A stretch of DNA of 64,000 bases from Aurelia coerulea (Eukaryota > Cnidaria > Scyphozoa > Semaeostomeae > Ulmaridae): contig CM076959.1 in assembly GCA_039566865.1 (NCBI GenBank), positions 17,468,501 through 17,532,500 on the forward strand, written 5' to 3'. Made by a program: the position numbers and the translations under genes. The notes under the pieces were generated by a model, which was not told the DNA's origin, searched no databases, and saw nothing but the letters and a program-made list of their open reading frames with translations. Below are positions 40,701 through 49,559 of this stretch, in pieces (within the stretch, counting starts at the first letter, position 1; every line of letters begins with the position of its first letter).

Positions 40701-43700
40701 GTCGGAAAAAGAAATGAAGCACAATAATTGTAATCTGAACTAACCTGGCAGAGGTGACAATGTTTGGCTGAGTAATATGAGAGTCCTGCGAAACATAGAG
40801 AAATCTGTAAGATTTATCTAAATACACCAACTGGGTCATTAGAAGAACCTTTCTTTAGAGCCTCACTGTGGAGTTTTTTAAGATTTTCTAACAGTAAACT
40901 TCCAAATAAATGTATTGGCTCCCAAAACACTTAGGTTGGGAGGTTAATAGGAAGGTTTTCTTCTAATGCAGATATCATTGTATGGTGATAAAAATTTTCC
41001 ATACGAATTTAACAAAGACATATTCCTGCTTACTCTAAAATTCATCCACAAATGTGGTCAATTTGATTAGAAAATTTCAAACTCCGTTATAAGCCACTCA
41101 ACCATAACCACCATGTTGCATGTTCCATTTTTTAGTCGTATATTTTAATGATTACCCATCCAAAACACTTCAGTCGATTTGATCGCAGACATTTCTCGTG
41201 GCATGTAATTTGAGATAGACTGTGGTAGTTTTTAGCTCCATGTCTAAATGGCCTCAGGCGAGTCACAGCCTTTTGCTCCTAGCGGTATCGTTCCAGTAGT
41301 ATTGTATGGTAATTTTCTAAGTAGTGTAAGTAACTTATATTTAATTTTTTGTGGATATGAAAGAGATAGGAAGGTAAATTAAAATCAAAGAACTAACCGT
41401 AATAGCCGAATAGTTGCCTTCTTCGTTTGTTCCTCAGTTGTAGCTCCCATAATCTTCTTATCGTTTCTACAAAATATAGAAATGCTCTATTATTCTCCAC
41501 CTCCAAGGTTAACCATATTTCCGTCGTAGATTTCGCAATTTTTGAATTATACGTATCATCAAATACATAGTACTCCAATTTTACAACATCTTTTAAAAGG
41601 AATTTGACTATCACCCTACCTGTAAATATCCACTCCATTCTGTCCGTTGTAATTGAACTAAAATGAGAAAATGCAATGTTAACCAAGGAGTATGCAAATA
41701 GGCACAAACAGGGAAAATCGATAAGAATATCTCACAACAAATAACTAAATATATCAGTTTGATAGCTATCTTCCTGCCAGAGCGTCAATACACATTTTAT
41801 TCAGTGATTTATCATGAGTGGGCTGGAAGGATTTCTTGCTACTTAAAGCTAATTTAAGCCCACTATACATGCAGCATCCAGGCATACGACCCCTAGTTTA
41901 ACGTCTCTTCCGAAGGACGGCAAGGTGAGTTGCGAGGTCAGGCCTCAGAGGTCACCCATCCGGAATTTGACCTCATTCGACCGAGCTTAACTTCAGTCAC
42001 CTAATAGAAACTGTTTGCAGAATTCCGTGAACGACAATAAGAAAAGAAGTAACTAAGATATACCTTGAAAGTGTATTGTTCTATCACCGTCTGTAAATCA
42101 AGAAGACAATTGATATTTACTTATCCCATGAGATAAACAAGTGCGTAGGTTCCCCTGAAATAGGTAAGCGGCAGTACTGCATAGAATAAGGCCCAAGAAA
42201 CCACAAGGTATATAAGCAAAGAATGAGGTCAACGTTATCACACGTCGATATTGATTCTGGTAATAAGACATACAACACCACCAAATCCTCCCTCCTTCGG
42301 AACTTTGATGTCTGACGATAATTGAGGAGTAATTCGTTTGGGAGCTCGACATTTTGGCTGAGAATCACAAGACTGACCATACTGTACTATAAGATATCAA
42401 TTGTTGGTTGTATCTTAGCGTTAGTTACAAAGTAGTGCTGATAAGTAAATAAAGTTATTCTCGATTGAGTTAGCCGAATTAGAAAATAAATAACTGTATA
42501 AACTGATTGTTCGATGGCACTGTGTGATCTTTTGGAATGGAAAGATATGATGGAGCATAGACGTTAATCAAGGTTAATCAAGAAAAGCTTTAAATTTCTT
42601 GGGAAGATTTTAGCTTGCAATCATACTGGAAATCAAATAAACTGAATACTTACATCTGGGTCCTCAGGATTTTCGTAGATCTAAAGATAAAAATTAAACA
42701 TATTTGAAAATAAATTTGATAACGACCCTTTAATTCTTAAAAAATATAATAAACGACTGAATAAACGATAATGTGAGATTCTATGTCAGTTTTTCTTTAT
42801 GCTCATATGAACGAGTAAATGAAGAAAGTAAATGTGAAGTTCTCCAACGTCTGCACCAAGTACTGCTGAGTTAACAGAAAAAGGAAACAGCATAAACATC
42901 AAAATATAAATGAATTCGCTCTACTTACGCCAATCAAAATCATTCGTAACTGTAAGTGAAAAAAGACGACATCAGTACTAGGCTCAATAAAAATAAATAC
43001 AACGAAAACATTCAATTGAGAACGAGGGATGTTCTTTTGATGCATTGTCTCTAAAAAGGCTGATATCTAGAAGGGTCATGAGCCGCACAAGGAAAGAAGT
43101 TCCTATTCTAAACTACCAGATAAACTACCAGCAGTCTTCCAAAATCTGTTTCAAACAAGAGCGAGCTTACATAACTAGGAAACAAGACACAGTGATCTTT
43201 TCCAAGTGCTGAAAACCAAAACTCGATTTGGTAGTTGTGCCATCTCTGTAAAAGGAGCAAAGTTGTGGAATTCCCAGCCCCCTCATTTGAGAAATACACA
43301 GGCATTAACAAGCTATCTTGAAGTTCTGCAAGAGTATCAATTAGGCTCCTACTTTTAATCAATTTCTTATTCTGGTTTACAGTAGTTACATTATAGAAAT
43401 ATAACTTAGTTCCCTTTTTCGTCAATCTATGGATTATCGTTATTATATTCAATTGCAGTGTTACTATCATTGTCATAATCATTATAATTATAATTTTTTT
43501 CATATCTAACCACTGTTGTATTCAAGTAATTTTTATTGCATTTGACCACGTTATATTCTAATCATATGTACTTGTAGTTAATGTTTTAGATTGTTGCTGT
43601 TAGGTTGTGAAAGCATTGGTAGTTAGTTTTAACATCAATTTGTTTTCATAAATCATTATCATTCTAAAAGCAAGTTCACATGAAGGAAATCAGTAACCTT

Positions 43701-46700
43701 TCAGGGTAGCAGTAAACAGAAACACTATCATATTACTCAATCACTAGAGCATAACTACTTACGAATTTCTTGTCCAAAGCATCAAAGCACCCTTTCATCC
43801 TACAAAGAAGGTACTAGAAGAATCAGGTGTTTAGATTAGATGTCAGATTAGATGTCAAACATCTTATGCATCTCAATTCCAAATGAGCCGTGCTCGTGAA
43901 CTGTTTAAGTTCTTCCCAACCTTGACACAACATCTAATATCAGACAGAATCTAGTATATTATCCTTTATCCATTAGTTTTCTAATCGTTCGTAGTGTACA
44001 GTTAGTTGCATGTAGGTTAAAGTTATATGTCTTCATGTTTTTCGCCATGGGGTAGTCATTTTTTTCGCTCCCCCTGGTATCGTTGCCGAAGTGTTGTATA
44101 GTAATTAGATAAGTATTGTAGATTGTAGAACTCATTGTAAACTTTTTATATGAATGATATTAAAAGAAAAAAAAGGTGTTTAGAAATTATCATGGCGTTT
44201 GATTCTTAATTGAAGGACTTGTACAAGAACCTATGCAAAAACTTAGTGCACTTCTTGCAAACTTAGCGTGTTTATTGAAATATCAATGTGATAAAACTAT
44301 ACAATCAAAACAATTTATAAAGATCACAGAAGTCACACTCTGATGAACATAGATTCGAAAAGTCTCAGTGTGCCAGAAATTTGTCTGTTTCTTTGCGTCC
44401 ACCTCCTCCATAGTACATAATTTTTTTTTAAATGAGATTTCTTTTTTCTATACATATAAAATATTACAATAAATCTTACATTCTACTATACCTACCTAAT
44501 ACTGTACAACACTACAGGGACGATGCCAAGGGGAGCAAAGGACAATGACTACCCCATAGCCAATAGAAAAGACACGCAACGTTAAACTACATACAATTAG
44601 GTTTACATAAACAAAATAAGATTTATTACAATACTATCAAGAAAACATAGTGAAGGTCTTGTTTTTTCAAAGAGAAATTAAAATATGCTTACCATTGAAT
44701 AACCTGACAAGCTCCTGGACAGGCATTATCTTCTCTCAGAATTTTCAGTCTCAGATCTAGGATACAATAATTAGGAATTAACTAAAGCATCTCCAGGTGA
44801 TTGTAAACATACCTATGTTTTTAAACGGGAATTTAAGAGCAAATGTTGTTGTCATAGTATAATTGGTTAATCTTAACTTTTTAGAAAGCCAAACATAGTT
44901 TTGATTGTCTATGGTAAAAAGGAAACAAAAATACTACCAAAGATTAATGACAACATAACCTGCTATTTGAATATGAAGCCACAAGGAGGTTGCCTGCTTG
45001 CAAAAACCATATATTTTTCAGCATGTGTAATCCACTTTCATACATGTATAACCCACTTCAATACCAAATGAATTTAGATACAACCTGCTGCACTATTTTC
45101 TTGAATTTTGTGACATGTAAGTTGTTACATAGTTAAAAAAAAGCAGAAAAAATAGAGAAAAAATTACTAGTTCCTCTTGAAACGGAATTGCCAGAAGACA
45201 TATCACAAAGTTACAAAAATTAAATACATACCTTCCAAAGATCTGTCACCAAAGGCATTTTCTGGAAATATTGCCCTAGAAATCAAAGAATATTTCATGA
45301 ATAACGTCATCATACAAACATAGATCCACATCACTATTTTGATAATTTTTGTGCAATTGGAGAGCCCTGGATTACAAGATACACCTTCTAACTAATACTT
45401 TAACCATATCAAGTATTACCAACTCAATGTTTCCCTTAAAATTGAAAGCTCTTTGTAGTTGTTTACTTAAGTGCATAGTTCATTTTGGCACACCCGGTAT
45501 ATAAAAAAATTGAAATCAAACATTAAGAGAAACTAATATCTATCAGTGGAGGTTTGTTCAATTAATAACGGGCTCCATCTTCAAATTTTGGTCAAAACGA
45601 TTATTTTGAATTTTTTTTGATAGGCAACATCACACAGAAGTTTACAAGGTTTTTCAAAAATGAAAGATCATTTTGAAGATAAATCTTTGTAAGCTACAGA
45701 GGAAAAAACCAAACATTCATATCTTTTACGATTGCTTGGATACAAGTCGGTTTTTAACAAGCACTTTTAACAAACAAATTGCAGAAAATAATCAAGAATT
45801 ATGGACACATGCGGTTTTTACAGATTTTTCCAGTTTGAACATGTAGCCTATTTAAAGGATAAGCCAAACCTAAAAATCCTACAATATTCTCATGAATTCG
45901 CTTAAATCTCCATCAGGAAAGAAAGAAGCCAAACAAAGAGCAAGAGTATTAGATGTACTGAAGAGCATCGAAAAAATGTGTCGAGAAATGATCTCTTACC
46001 TTAAATAGGTAACACTGGAGACCTGGAAAATAAGAGATAATTTAGATTTAGACACATGCATGGTAATTAACATTGAATAGTTTTTGGGAAGCAATCTCAA
46101 TTGAATCAAATAGTGCATAATTGCCTTCTTCTGATTTGGAAACAAATGTAAATAAATGTATGAGGACTCAATGAATTATGAACAGTACTGCTTAAAAATT
46201 GACCTTTTGGCTATTCGGAAAAGAATCAGAATCAGACGATATTTGCTACATTCTGTAGAAGTTTTGAATGTGCACAATAGTGATAAAAGCTCTAAGGCCA
46301 CTTTATCGTACCTCGCATATGAAAAATATATAAAATAATGCACGATCCAGGCTCTATTGTAGAATAGCTAAAAGGTCTAGTGACCTCCAACCATTTAACT
46401 TACCATGTTAGCAAGTTATCAATAAATCTACAAAATTAGACATACCGCTACAGCAAGCAGTTTCTTGACAAACAGCATGGATTGTGTTTCTAAAAAAAAA
46501 CGAAGAGAATATAATAAGCAAAACTTAAAGCTATTTAATTGAGAATTTGAAGCATGAATGGGTAGAAAGAACTTTTTCGTATATAAACATAAAATTTCAA
46601 TTTTTCTTTATTTGTGATTGGCATCATTTTGGTTTTGCAAACATTGTAATTTCTTCAAATGTCGTCTTCGTAATTTTTACAAATGCTTCTTTAAATGGGA

Positions 46701-47692
46701 TTGCTCACAGCAGGTCAAGTCAATGAAGTAGTGTTGATTAGAGTATGGCATTTCCATACCTGTCACTTGCTTTTCTGGAAATATTGCTGCCCACTGTGGA
46801 TAAGAAGGATGCATTGTGTCAGGAAAATATTATGCACTACACAAAATAATTTAGTACAATTATAGATTCTGAGTAAAGATCTAATCTACACTCTTTGAAA
46901 TCAGCCTTGCTGATGATATATCTAGCCTGCCGATTTGAGATGGTGGCTTGCTTGTGTGGGATAGTGACCCACACGGTGTGGGGTTGTCTGCATGCTTTGG
47001 CACAAAAACTCCATAGCAGGATGATATGCAATTCCGACTACTTCTCACGATTCTTTGAATTCATTTTAAGTTAATTGAAAAGATTTTAGGATATGGGGGC
47101 TCTTTTCTTGATTAGTTTACCTACTGAGAGAGCTCCTCTTTCAAGTAATTCTCTGCATACAATTTATCTTGTTTCCTCGTTTTGTATTTTCATATTGTAT
47201 CAATTTCTTGTGTTACTATGTTATCTTTTTTTCGAATTGCCTTATGTACTTGTAGTCTAGTTATTTCTTAGCATAGTTATTTTTACTGAATTGCATGTAG
47301 TGGAATTTAAAATATGAAATGGAAACTGAAAACTACTAGCCTAGAAGTAGACCAATTTTTGGCATACCTGGTATGAGAAACTTGATCTATCTTCCATACA
47401 GATGATAACACCATAGAATGCTTACATCATAACATACCCTGTACAAGTTATAGCACAGAGAGACCTTGAAGGCCTCCTTAAAAATTCAAAAAAAAATTAC
47501 GAGGTCTTCTCTTATAAAAGGAGGAGATCTTCAAAATATTAAAAGGAAATAACGACCATCAAAACACCAAAAGGCAAGCAGTGGAATATCTATCTGAACA
47601 AATCAATGCATAAAGTGCAGTTTTTAAGCATCTCTGAAAATTCTCACATTTTGGGTCTTTGTCTTTGGTCTTTGCATTTGAGCAGTAGCCAT
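22668..47692 (-). CDS. HORMAD1: HORMAD/Hop1-type meiotic chromosome axis protein with PHD and winged-helix region
   Basis: 29 coding exons, ~597 aa: 47648-47692, 46760-46793, 46446-46489, 46000-46022, 45232-45275, 44693-44756, 43763-43799, 42929-42949, 42654-42680, 42064-42090, 41620-41657, 41398-41466, 40745-40785, 40305-40346, 40018-40052, 37583-37651, 36593-36603, 35304-35457, 33969-34023, 33266-33313, 32272-32390, 31527-31643, 30472-30534, 29638-29719, 28632-28713, 27287-27413, 26506-26589, 25410-25490, 22668-22778. All borders are GT-AG and all phases agree. The start MATAQMQRPK resembles vertebrate HORMAD1. HORMA domain ~15-240 (QSMLFVKKLLAVAVSSVTYL, LKILREDNACPGACQVIQW, TMKLFYYDEVTPTDYQPPGF, VGEVAT-PFHA). 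PHD finger 343-386 with C343, C345, C357, C360, H365, C368, C383, C386. Winged helix ~410-460, acidic DDDDD 486-490, helical 507-560, basic tail with PAKRSKASAAV. HORMADs organise meiotic axes, promote double-strand breaks and control homologue bias. HORMAD1 versus HORMAD2 orthology is not decided; invertebrates often have one. Confidence 0.93.
23305..23806. mobile_element. ~500-bp TIR element ending GGGACACCCGG
   Basis: Shares its interior (AAAAAAGTACTCCT, ACCTTTGATAA, TGTTTTTTCAAAGA) with the element at 36798-37427. The right end TTTTTTGGGACACCCGG is followed by TA; the left end is eroded (CCCGTTTTCACAAAAAAG). HORMAD intron. Confidence 0.8.
24251..24844. mobile_element. 594-bp TA-flanked TIR element (CCGGGTGTCCCA ends)
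   Basis: Starts CCAGGTGTCCCAGAATGATG and ends CATCATTTTGGGACACCCGG with TA on both sides, consistent with Tc1/mariner-type insertion. The arms include GATTGCTTATATGTCCATAAC. The 128-codon minus-strand frame within it is arm translation, not a transposase. It looks like the longer relative of 26798-27007. Confidence 0.85.
25255..25402 (+). mobile_element. Probable LINE 3' tail remnant
   Basis: Weakly follows the order of the tails at 34945 and 43975 (GGTCATGTGG..., TTGCTCTCCGTGGTCTTGTC, GTAGAGTAG, then AT-rich end). Diverged; low certainty. Confidence 0.3.
26798..27007. mobile_element. 210-bp deletion derivative of the CCGGGTGTCCCA element
   Basis: CCGGGTGTCCCAAAATGATG on the left and CATCATTTCGGGACACCCGG on the right, with flanking TA. 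Both arms match the ends of 24251-24844, but most of the interior is gone: a typical MITE. Confidence 0.88.
27801..28025. mobile_element. 225-bp TIR element with TAA duplication (Harbinger-like)
   Basis: GACTGCGTTCACACGATGCC and GGC(G)GCATCGTGTGAACGCAGTC are perfect inverted ends, flanked by TAA at 27798-27800 and 28026-28028. A 3-bp TAA/TWA target is characteristic of PIF/Harbinger. It is nested in another repeat whose ends carry GCCGTGTCGAA/CGACACGGC. Confidence 0.8.
28273..28403. repeat. ~73-bp tandem duplication with palindromic GACACGGCA / TGCCGTG ends
   Basis: GACACGGCAAAAAA(C/T)GATGG, then ATCAGATTTTTAAACACGGT and AGATTCTGCCGTG occur twice. An inverted GCCGTGTCGAATC at ~27762 suggests the far end of the same element, split by the Harbinger-like insertion. 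Confidence 0.7.
29025..29187. mobile_element. ~160-bp foldback MITE (ACGATT...AATCGT ends), copy 1
   Basis: TAGGCGATTACCATAAAGATGG and CCATCTTTAGCGTAATCGTC are inverted ends; interior GATTCTATAGGAATTCGAT. The second copy is at 35695-35846. HORMAD intron. Confidence 0.8.
29430..29590 (-). mobile_element. SINE-like repeat in HORMAD intron with exon-like splice sites
   Basis: On the minus strand: GGCTGGAACGATTTCT, AAGCTAAT, GCCCACTAT, CAGGCATGGGACCCCTAG, TTTAACGTCCCTTCCGAA and a GGTGAGTT. The plus-strand copy at 41815-41999 has the same order, so this is a dispersed ~165-bp repeat. It contains an in-frame 39-nt segment (29443-29481) bounded by AG and GTGAGT; see findings. Confidence 0.7.
30167..30338. 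mobile_element. ~172-bp MITE with TTTTAGCTATTCTA ends, copy 1
   Basis: Left TTTTAGCTATTCTACAAAAG, right TTTTCAGAATAGCTAAAA. Interior GGATCGAGCGATATTTTTCT. The second copy is at 46203-46375. Confidence 0.75.
31130..31262. repeat. (GTTT)n-rich low-complexity repeat
   Basis: Imperfect TTTGTTTG/TTCGTTTG run in a HORMAD intron. Confidence 0.85.
31527..31643 (-). CDS. HORMAD1: HORMAD exon encoding the PHD finger core
   Basis: Reads DDGLMILCAVCETWQHAVCF and ends HICATCSS. Together with HCHCGVNE from the preceding exon (32272-32390) it makes a full C4HC3 PHD finger with the usual Trp before the His. In HORMADs this zinc finger and the following winged helix form a chromatin-binding region, present in many eukaryotes and absent from mammalian HORMAD1/2. 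Confidence 0.9.
31689..32020. mobile_element. Fragments of family A and of a CCGGGTGTCCC-type element
   Basis: 31689-31800 is a left end of the family A relative (GGTTCAAATCTTTGAAAAGG); 31955-32020 is one end of another TIR family (CAAAAGGGGGTACTTTTTTG, AGACACCCAGTA). Neither is complete. Confidence 0.55.
32707..33224. mobile_element. 518-bp family A relative with 9-bp TSD
   Basis: Ends CATAGGGCTCAAATC and GATTTGAGCCCTATG, flanked by TCAAGAATA at 32698-32706 and 33225-33233. The interior follows the same layout as family A. HORMAD intron. Confidence 0.85.
33493..33907. mobile_element. ~415-bp TIR element (GGCCCGTTCACACTGCT ends)
   Basis: Left GGCCCGTTCACACTGCTCTG, right CAGCAGCGTGAACGGGGCC. 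The interior repeats the word CCGTTTTTGT and its reverse many times. HORMAD intron. Confidence 0.75.
34079..34383. mobile_element. 305-bp piggyBac-like MITE flanked by TTAA, copy 1
   Basis: AGGGGCTCCGTCGTCAAA and TTTTGACGACGGAGCCCCT are inverted ends, with TTAA at 34075-34078 and 34084-side 34384-34387. The same family lies at 53234-53536 in opposite orientation and, truncated, at ~45563-45830. Confidence 0.88.
34582..34840. mobile_element. ~259-bp TIR element (CTTTTTCGACCATACGAAA type ends)
   Basis: GGCCTTTTCGACCATACGAA, AGAGGGATTGGGG on the left; AATCCCTTTTTCGTATGGTC, GAACAGGCGTC on the right. Confidence 0.75.
34945..35165 (+). mobile_element. LINE 3' tail
   Basis: Shares TAGCCTAGTTGCATGTC, GGCCATGGGG, GGTATCGTCCCAGTAGTGTT, GCATAGTAATTAGA and an AT-rich A-run end with copies at 41200-41370, 43975-44172 and (minus) 44440-44640. 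Confidence 0.65.
35510..35602. mobile_element. 93-bp TTAA-flanked MITE
   Basis: AGTGCCACT(GA)AG and CTTAAGTGGCACT are inverted ends; TTAA at 35506-35509 and 35603-35606. A very short piggyBac-type derivative. Confidence 0.8.
35695..35846. mobile_element. ~152-bp foldback MITE, copy 2
   Basis: AGACGATTGCGCTCAAGATGG and CCATCTTTAGCGCAATCGTCT are inverted; the arms extend through GAATTTTTTACCAAGATG. Copy 1 is at 29025-29187. Confidence 0.85.
36190..36592 (-). pseudogene. LINE reverse-transcriptase C-terminal remnant and tail
   Basis: The minus frame reads IVFKSISGLAPIYLSTLFTR, NLRNCETDLLAP, stop, MKTSNG, stop, TAFWLRGSKVWNELEHEVKL, APSLSIFDCRLSRK, stop. FKS-(I)-GLAP-x-YLS...G-(A/S)-K-x-WN is the standard C-terminal signature of CR1/L2-type LINE reverse transcriptases. 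Two internal stops show it is dead. It lies directly downstream of the HORMAD 11-nt exon. Confidence 0.85.
36593..36603 (-). CDS. HORMAD1: 11-nt HORMAD microexon
   Basis: CCTTTCCATGC lies between acceptor ATTCCACTTTCAAG and donor GTAAGT. It supplies P-F-H and two bases of the next codon, exactly the residues that follow VGEVAT in the HORMA domain (human HORMAD1 has VGEVSTPFH). Without it the frame shifts into stops. Confidence 0.85.
36798..37427. mobile_element. ~630-bp TIR element (CCGGGTGTCC ends)
   Basis: CCGGGTGTCCAACAAAAAAG and TACTTTTTGGGACACACGG ends with AGTACTCCTCTTTAAA / TTTAAACGGGAGTACT inside them. Full-length relative of 23305-23806. Confidence 0.85.
37765..38128 (+). pseudogene. 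LINE 3' end: last ~60 codons of reverse-transcriptase ORF plus 3' tail
   Basis: The open frame to TAG 37959-37961 reads PNQVTFGSNSLRSLGPQIWN, TLPNEMKS, SFKNMIKKWDGPDCKCSACQ. GP-x-(I/L)-WN-x-LP is the LINE signature. The end is Cys-rich (CKCSAC). The 3' tail (GATTTAGATTAGTTTACTTTG to AATTTGACAAACAAAC) also occurs in satellite array 1. 5'-truncated, as usual for LINEs. Confidence 0.85.
38171..38680. mobile_element. ~510-bp family A relative
   Basis: CATAGAGCTCAAATCTTTAA and GAAAGATTTGAGCCATATG ends, interior like 32707-33224. The target duplication is not clear. Confidence 0.75.
38681..39530. other. HORMAD intron stretch; C-rich CCCCTCCCAGATG repeats at ~39020-39120, otherwise nothing
   Basis: TACCCCTTCCCAGATGTCTT and GTACCCCCTCCCAGATGCCT are short imperfect tandem units. 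Longer open frames here (minus 39212-39517, 38983-39297) have no splice or domain support. Confidence 0.45.
39533..39955. mobile_element. 423-bp TA-flanked TIR element (pogo/Tigger-like ends)
   Basis: CAGTAAATCCCCGCAGACAA and TATGCGAGGATTGACTG are inverted ends, with TA on both sides; AAGAACCTAC / GTAGGTTCTTA extends the arms. CAGT(A/C)AA-CC(T/C)CGC ends with a TA target match the pogo/Tigger style. Four AGGTTCTTA words lie inside. Confidence 0.75.
41200..41370 (+). mobile_element. LINE 3' tail
   Basis: GGTATCGTTCCAGTAGTATT, GTATGGTAATT and the AT-rich end match the tail family (34945, 43975, minus 44440). Confidence 0.6.
41815..41999 (+). mobile_element. SINE-like repeat, plus-strand copy
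   Basis: GGCTGGAAGGATTTCT, AAGCTAATTTAAGCCCACTA, CAGGCATACGACCCCTAG, TTTAACGTCTCTTCCGAAGG and AAGGTGAGTT follow the same order as the minus-strand copy at 29430-29590. Confidence 0.7.
43165..43690 (+). pseudogene. LINE 3' end: reverse-transcriptase C-terminus plus 3' tail
   Basis: The frame to TAA 43356-43358 reads LKTKTRFGSCAISVKGAKLW, NSQPPHLRNTQALTSYLEVL, QEYQLGSYF. TRFG...GAKLWNS-x-PPHLR is a clear LINE C-terminus. A long AT-rich 3' tail follows. HORMAD intron. Confidence 0.8.
43975..44172 (+). mobile_element. LINE 3' tail with A-rich end
   Basis: GTTAGTTGCATGTAGGTTAA, CGCCATGGGGTAGTCATT, CCTGGTATCGTTGCCGAAGT, GTTGTATAGTAATTAGAT and an A-rich terminus (AAAGAAAAAAAA). Confidence 0.7.
44440..44640 (-). 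mobile_element. LINE 3' tail, inverted copy
   Basis: TGTACAACACTACAGGGACG, ATGCCAAGGGGAGC and GACTACCCCATAGCC are the reverse complement of the 43975 tail. The two copies face each other ~270 bp apart around one HORMAD exon border region. Confidence 0.7.
45563..45830. mobile_element. Truncated piggyBac-like MITE
   Basis: GGGCTCCATCTTCAAATTTT, GATAGGCAACATCACACAGA, GATTGCTTGGATACAAGTCG follow 53234-53536; the right end is missing. Confidence 0.75.
46203..46375. mobile_element. ~173-bp MITE, copy 2
   Basis: CCTTTTGGCTATTC and GTAGAATAGCTAAAAGG inverted ends, interior like 30167-30338. Confidence 0.75.
46840..47640. other. HORMAD intron 1; LINE-tail-like AT-rich sequence, nothing firm
   Basis: 47100-47330 resembles LINE 3' untranslated sequence in composition (TGTACTTGTAGTCTAGTTA, GCATAGTTATT) but I cannot align it securely. 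No exon between 46793 and 47648. Confidence 0.4.
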
Positions 47693-47695
47693 TCT
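47648..47695 (-). CDS. HORMAD1: First coding exon of HORMAD (start codon at 47692)
   Basis: The acceptor TTTTATTTCAG precedes AGA and then ATG; 15 codons read MATAQMQRPKTKTQN before the donor GTGAGA. The MATAQ(M/L)QR match to vertebrate HORMAD1 fixes the start. Confidence 0.85.
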
Positions 47696-48546
47696 CTGAA
47701 ATAAAATTGAAAAATTTTATCAGTCTTCTTACAATCAGTGTGTGCACCAGATTGGAAAATTTGACATGCATGGGGGATTAATCTTTGACCTTGGTCCATT
47801 TTCAATGTCACTGTGATGCTAACCAGTAACCACAAACAAAGAAGAAATCCCCGTGCATTCTGCAAACTTTCCATTCTGGCGTGTGCGCAGTTTTTGGAAA
47901 CTTTCCAAGCCAGGCACAAAATTGCACTTCAACAAACAACATCAATGTGGCTTATCTTAGGTAGATACCATAAGAGTTTGGCAGAAAAATAAGGGTGCTT
48001 CCAGAAGGTAAAGGGCGTTTCCTGAGAATAAAGGGCATGGTCCTGAAAGTTTTCCCTGGGGCCACGCCCCCAGACCCCCATCTTCCTTTGTCCCCTCCAC
48101 ATTTTTCAGGCTAGCACCGCCACTGGCCGCCACTGGTAGAACACTTTCATTCTTTGCTGCTTGTGCCTTTGGTAATAATAGATAACACCAGCGTGATATC
48201 GATAAATGATAAAATTGGAAACAACCTTTACTTGGTTTCATTTCATTAATTTCTCAAACTTTGTCACCCAATAATTTTTAAACAGGCAAAATTCTTGCCA
48301 ACAACTTGTTAGCTCTCCAACTATATGCATTGAAGCCTTTTGATGCGAGGAGAAGCGAAGAATTCGTGGCGTTGAGACGCATGGAAATTAGGCCCATTTT
48401 CTGGTCATCATCGCCTTTCTTTCCTACCACACGTTTCTGGGCCTAAAAGAATTGCTGACAGCAACCAAAAACGGGCTAAAATCAGGTGACAAAATAAATG
48501 CAACATGAACAACAATTCAAGAGAATAAACTTGACGTTTTTCTTAC

Positions 48547-48660
48547 CGATAAGAGTCAAAGAACAAACAACTTTTCTCTTCACGGCCTTTCGTTTTTGGA
48601 TTTGCTTCCAAGTGCTTTGGCATTGTTCAGCTGACGCCATTGCTGCAAAGATGAGCATGA
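48547..48660 (-). other. Probable 5' untranslated exon of HORMAD with an overlapping upstream frame
   Basis: Donor GTAAGA at 48546-48545. An ATG at 48640-48638 opens MASAEQCQSTWKQIQKRKAV and runs out of frame with MATAQ at 47692 (94 nt to the donor, so frame +1). I read it as a non-coding leader with an upstream frame; an alternative first exon is possible. The transcription start is a guess. Confidence 0.4.
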
Positions 48661-48661
48661 A

Positions 48662-48724
48662 ATTGGCGCGAAAAATTTTCAACCGCTCGACCCAATCCTC
48701 TAGTACCCATTCCCATTACGTCAC
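48662..48724 (-). promoter_or_regulatory. Candidate HORMAD promoter: CCAAT, E2F-type and CRE-type sites
   Basis: On the minus strand TTTCGCGCC (48673-48665) is a consensus E2F site and overlaps a CCAAT (48666-48662); GTGACGTAA (48724-48716) is a CRE/ATF-like site. They lie just upstream of the proposed first exon. E2F-class control is common for meiotic genes; the use of these sites is inferred. Confidence 0.4.
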
Positions 48725-49224
48725 ATCGAAACAGGTTCCCTGCAAAATGACGTCTTGGGAGTGCCTCCAGTCGATAAATCAAGGGTTCTTACTTCTTTTA
48801 TTCATTCGTCCATTCATTTATTTCTTTTATTCATACCAAAGAGTCTTGTGTGTTGCATTTTCCAAGGAAATTTACACAAATTCCTTGCATCAGCCTCGAA
48901 GCAGGAATACAGTTCAGGCAATAATTTCAACTCCTCAAAATCTGGTACTAAATTCTAACAATACATTGGACTTGTGTGATTAAGAAGTTCCAATTTCACT
49001 GAAATTATACCTTGAAACTTTTGAATGAATCGACAAACGCTCAATATTTATGAGCACAAAGATAGATGTATTTCTGTGTTGCTGCTGCGGTCTCTACTTC
49101 GTCAAATTTCATCCCTCAAAGTAAAACATTTTGCAGCATATTTTTATCTCACCGCGAATCAATCTGTATTTTCTACCACCTCTTCCTGGCTTCTTTCTTT
49201 CTCGCTCAAAACTTCAAAAGTAAC

Positions 49225-49430
49225 AATTACTTCTATCTTTTACTTTGGTGTTTACCAAATTTGCCTAGATTAGATTAGGCCAACAACGACAACGTTTGTG
49301 ATACAAACAGCTCCGGTTCTATTTCTTTTGAGTGGAAACCGGAACTGTTTGTATCACAAACATTGTCGCGGTTTGTCTACTCTAATCAGACAAAATTGGA
49401 AAATTTGGCAAACACTAAAGTAAAGATAGA
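49225..49430. mobile_element. ~205-bp foldback element
   Basis: Arms CTTTACTTTGGTGTTTACC...TTTG and CAAA...TGGCAAACACTAAAGTAAAG, with an inner hairpin GACAACGTTTGTGATACAAA / TTTGTATCACAAACATTGTC around GGTTCTATTTCTTTTGAGTG. Confidence 0.8.
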
Positions 49431-49559
49431 CGTACATGTTACTTTTATACTAATTTTTCCCCGTTACCTGTGATTTTCCGGTGCACGGGAACAAAGTGGT
49501 CCATCGAGGGAAGGAATCGAAGTTTTCTTCTCTGACGAGAGAATAATAATAATATAATA

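Noticed and set aside
41467..41707. Minus-strand frame upstream of the exon at 41398 (VVKLEYYVFDDTYNSK)
   Set aside because: The true HORMAD exons 41620-41657 and 41398-41466 use other phases; this frame bridges the intron.
43108..43503. 131-codon minus-strand open frame
   Set aside because: It is antisense to a plus-strand LINE C-terminus whose sense frame has the clear GAKLWNS signature.
48498..48983. 161-codon plus-strand open frame, the longest in the window
   Set aside because: It runs antisense over the proposed HORMAD first exon and promoter, has no domain, and its composition follows AT-rich intergenic sequence.
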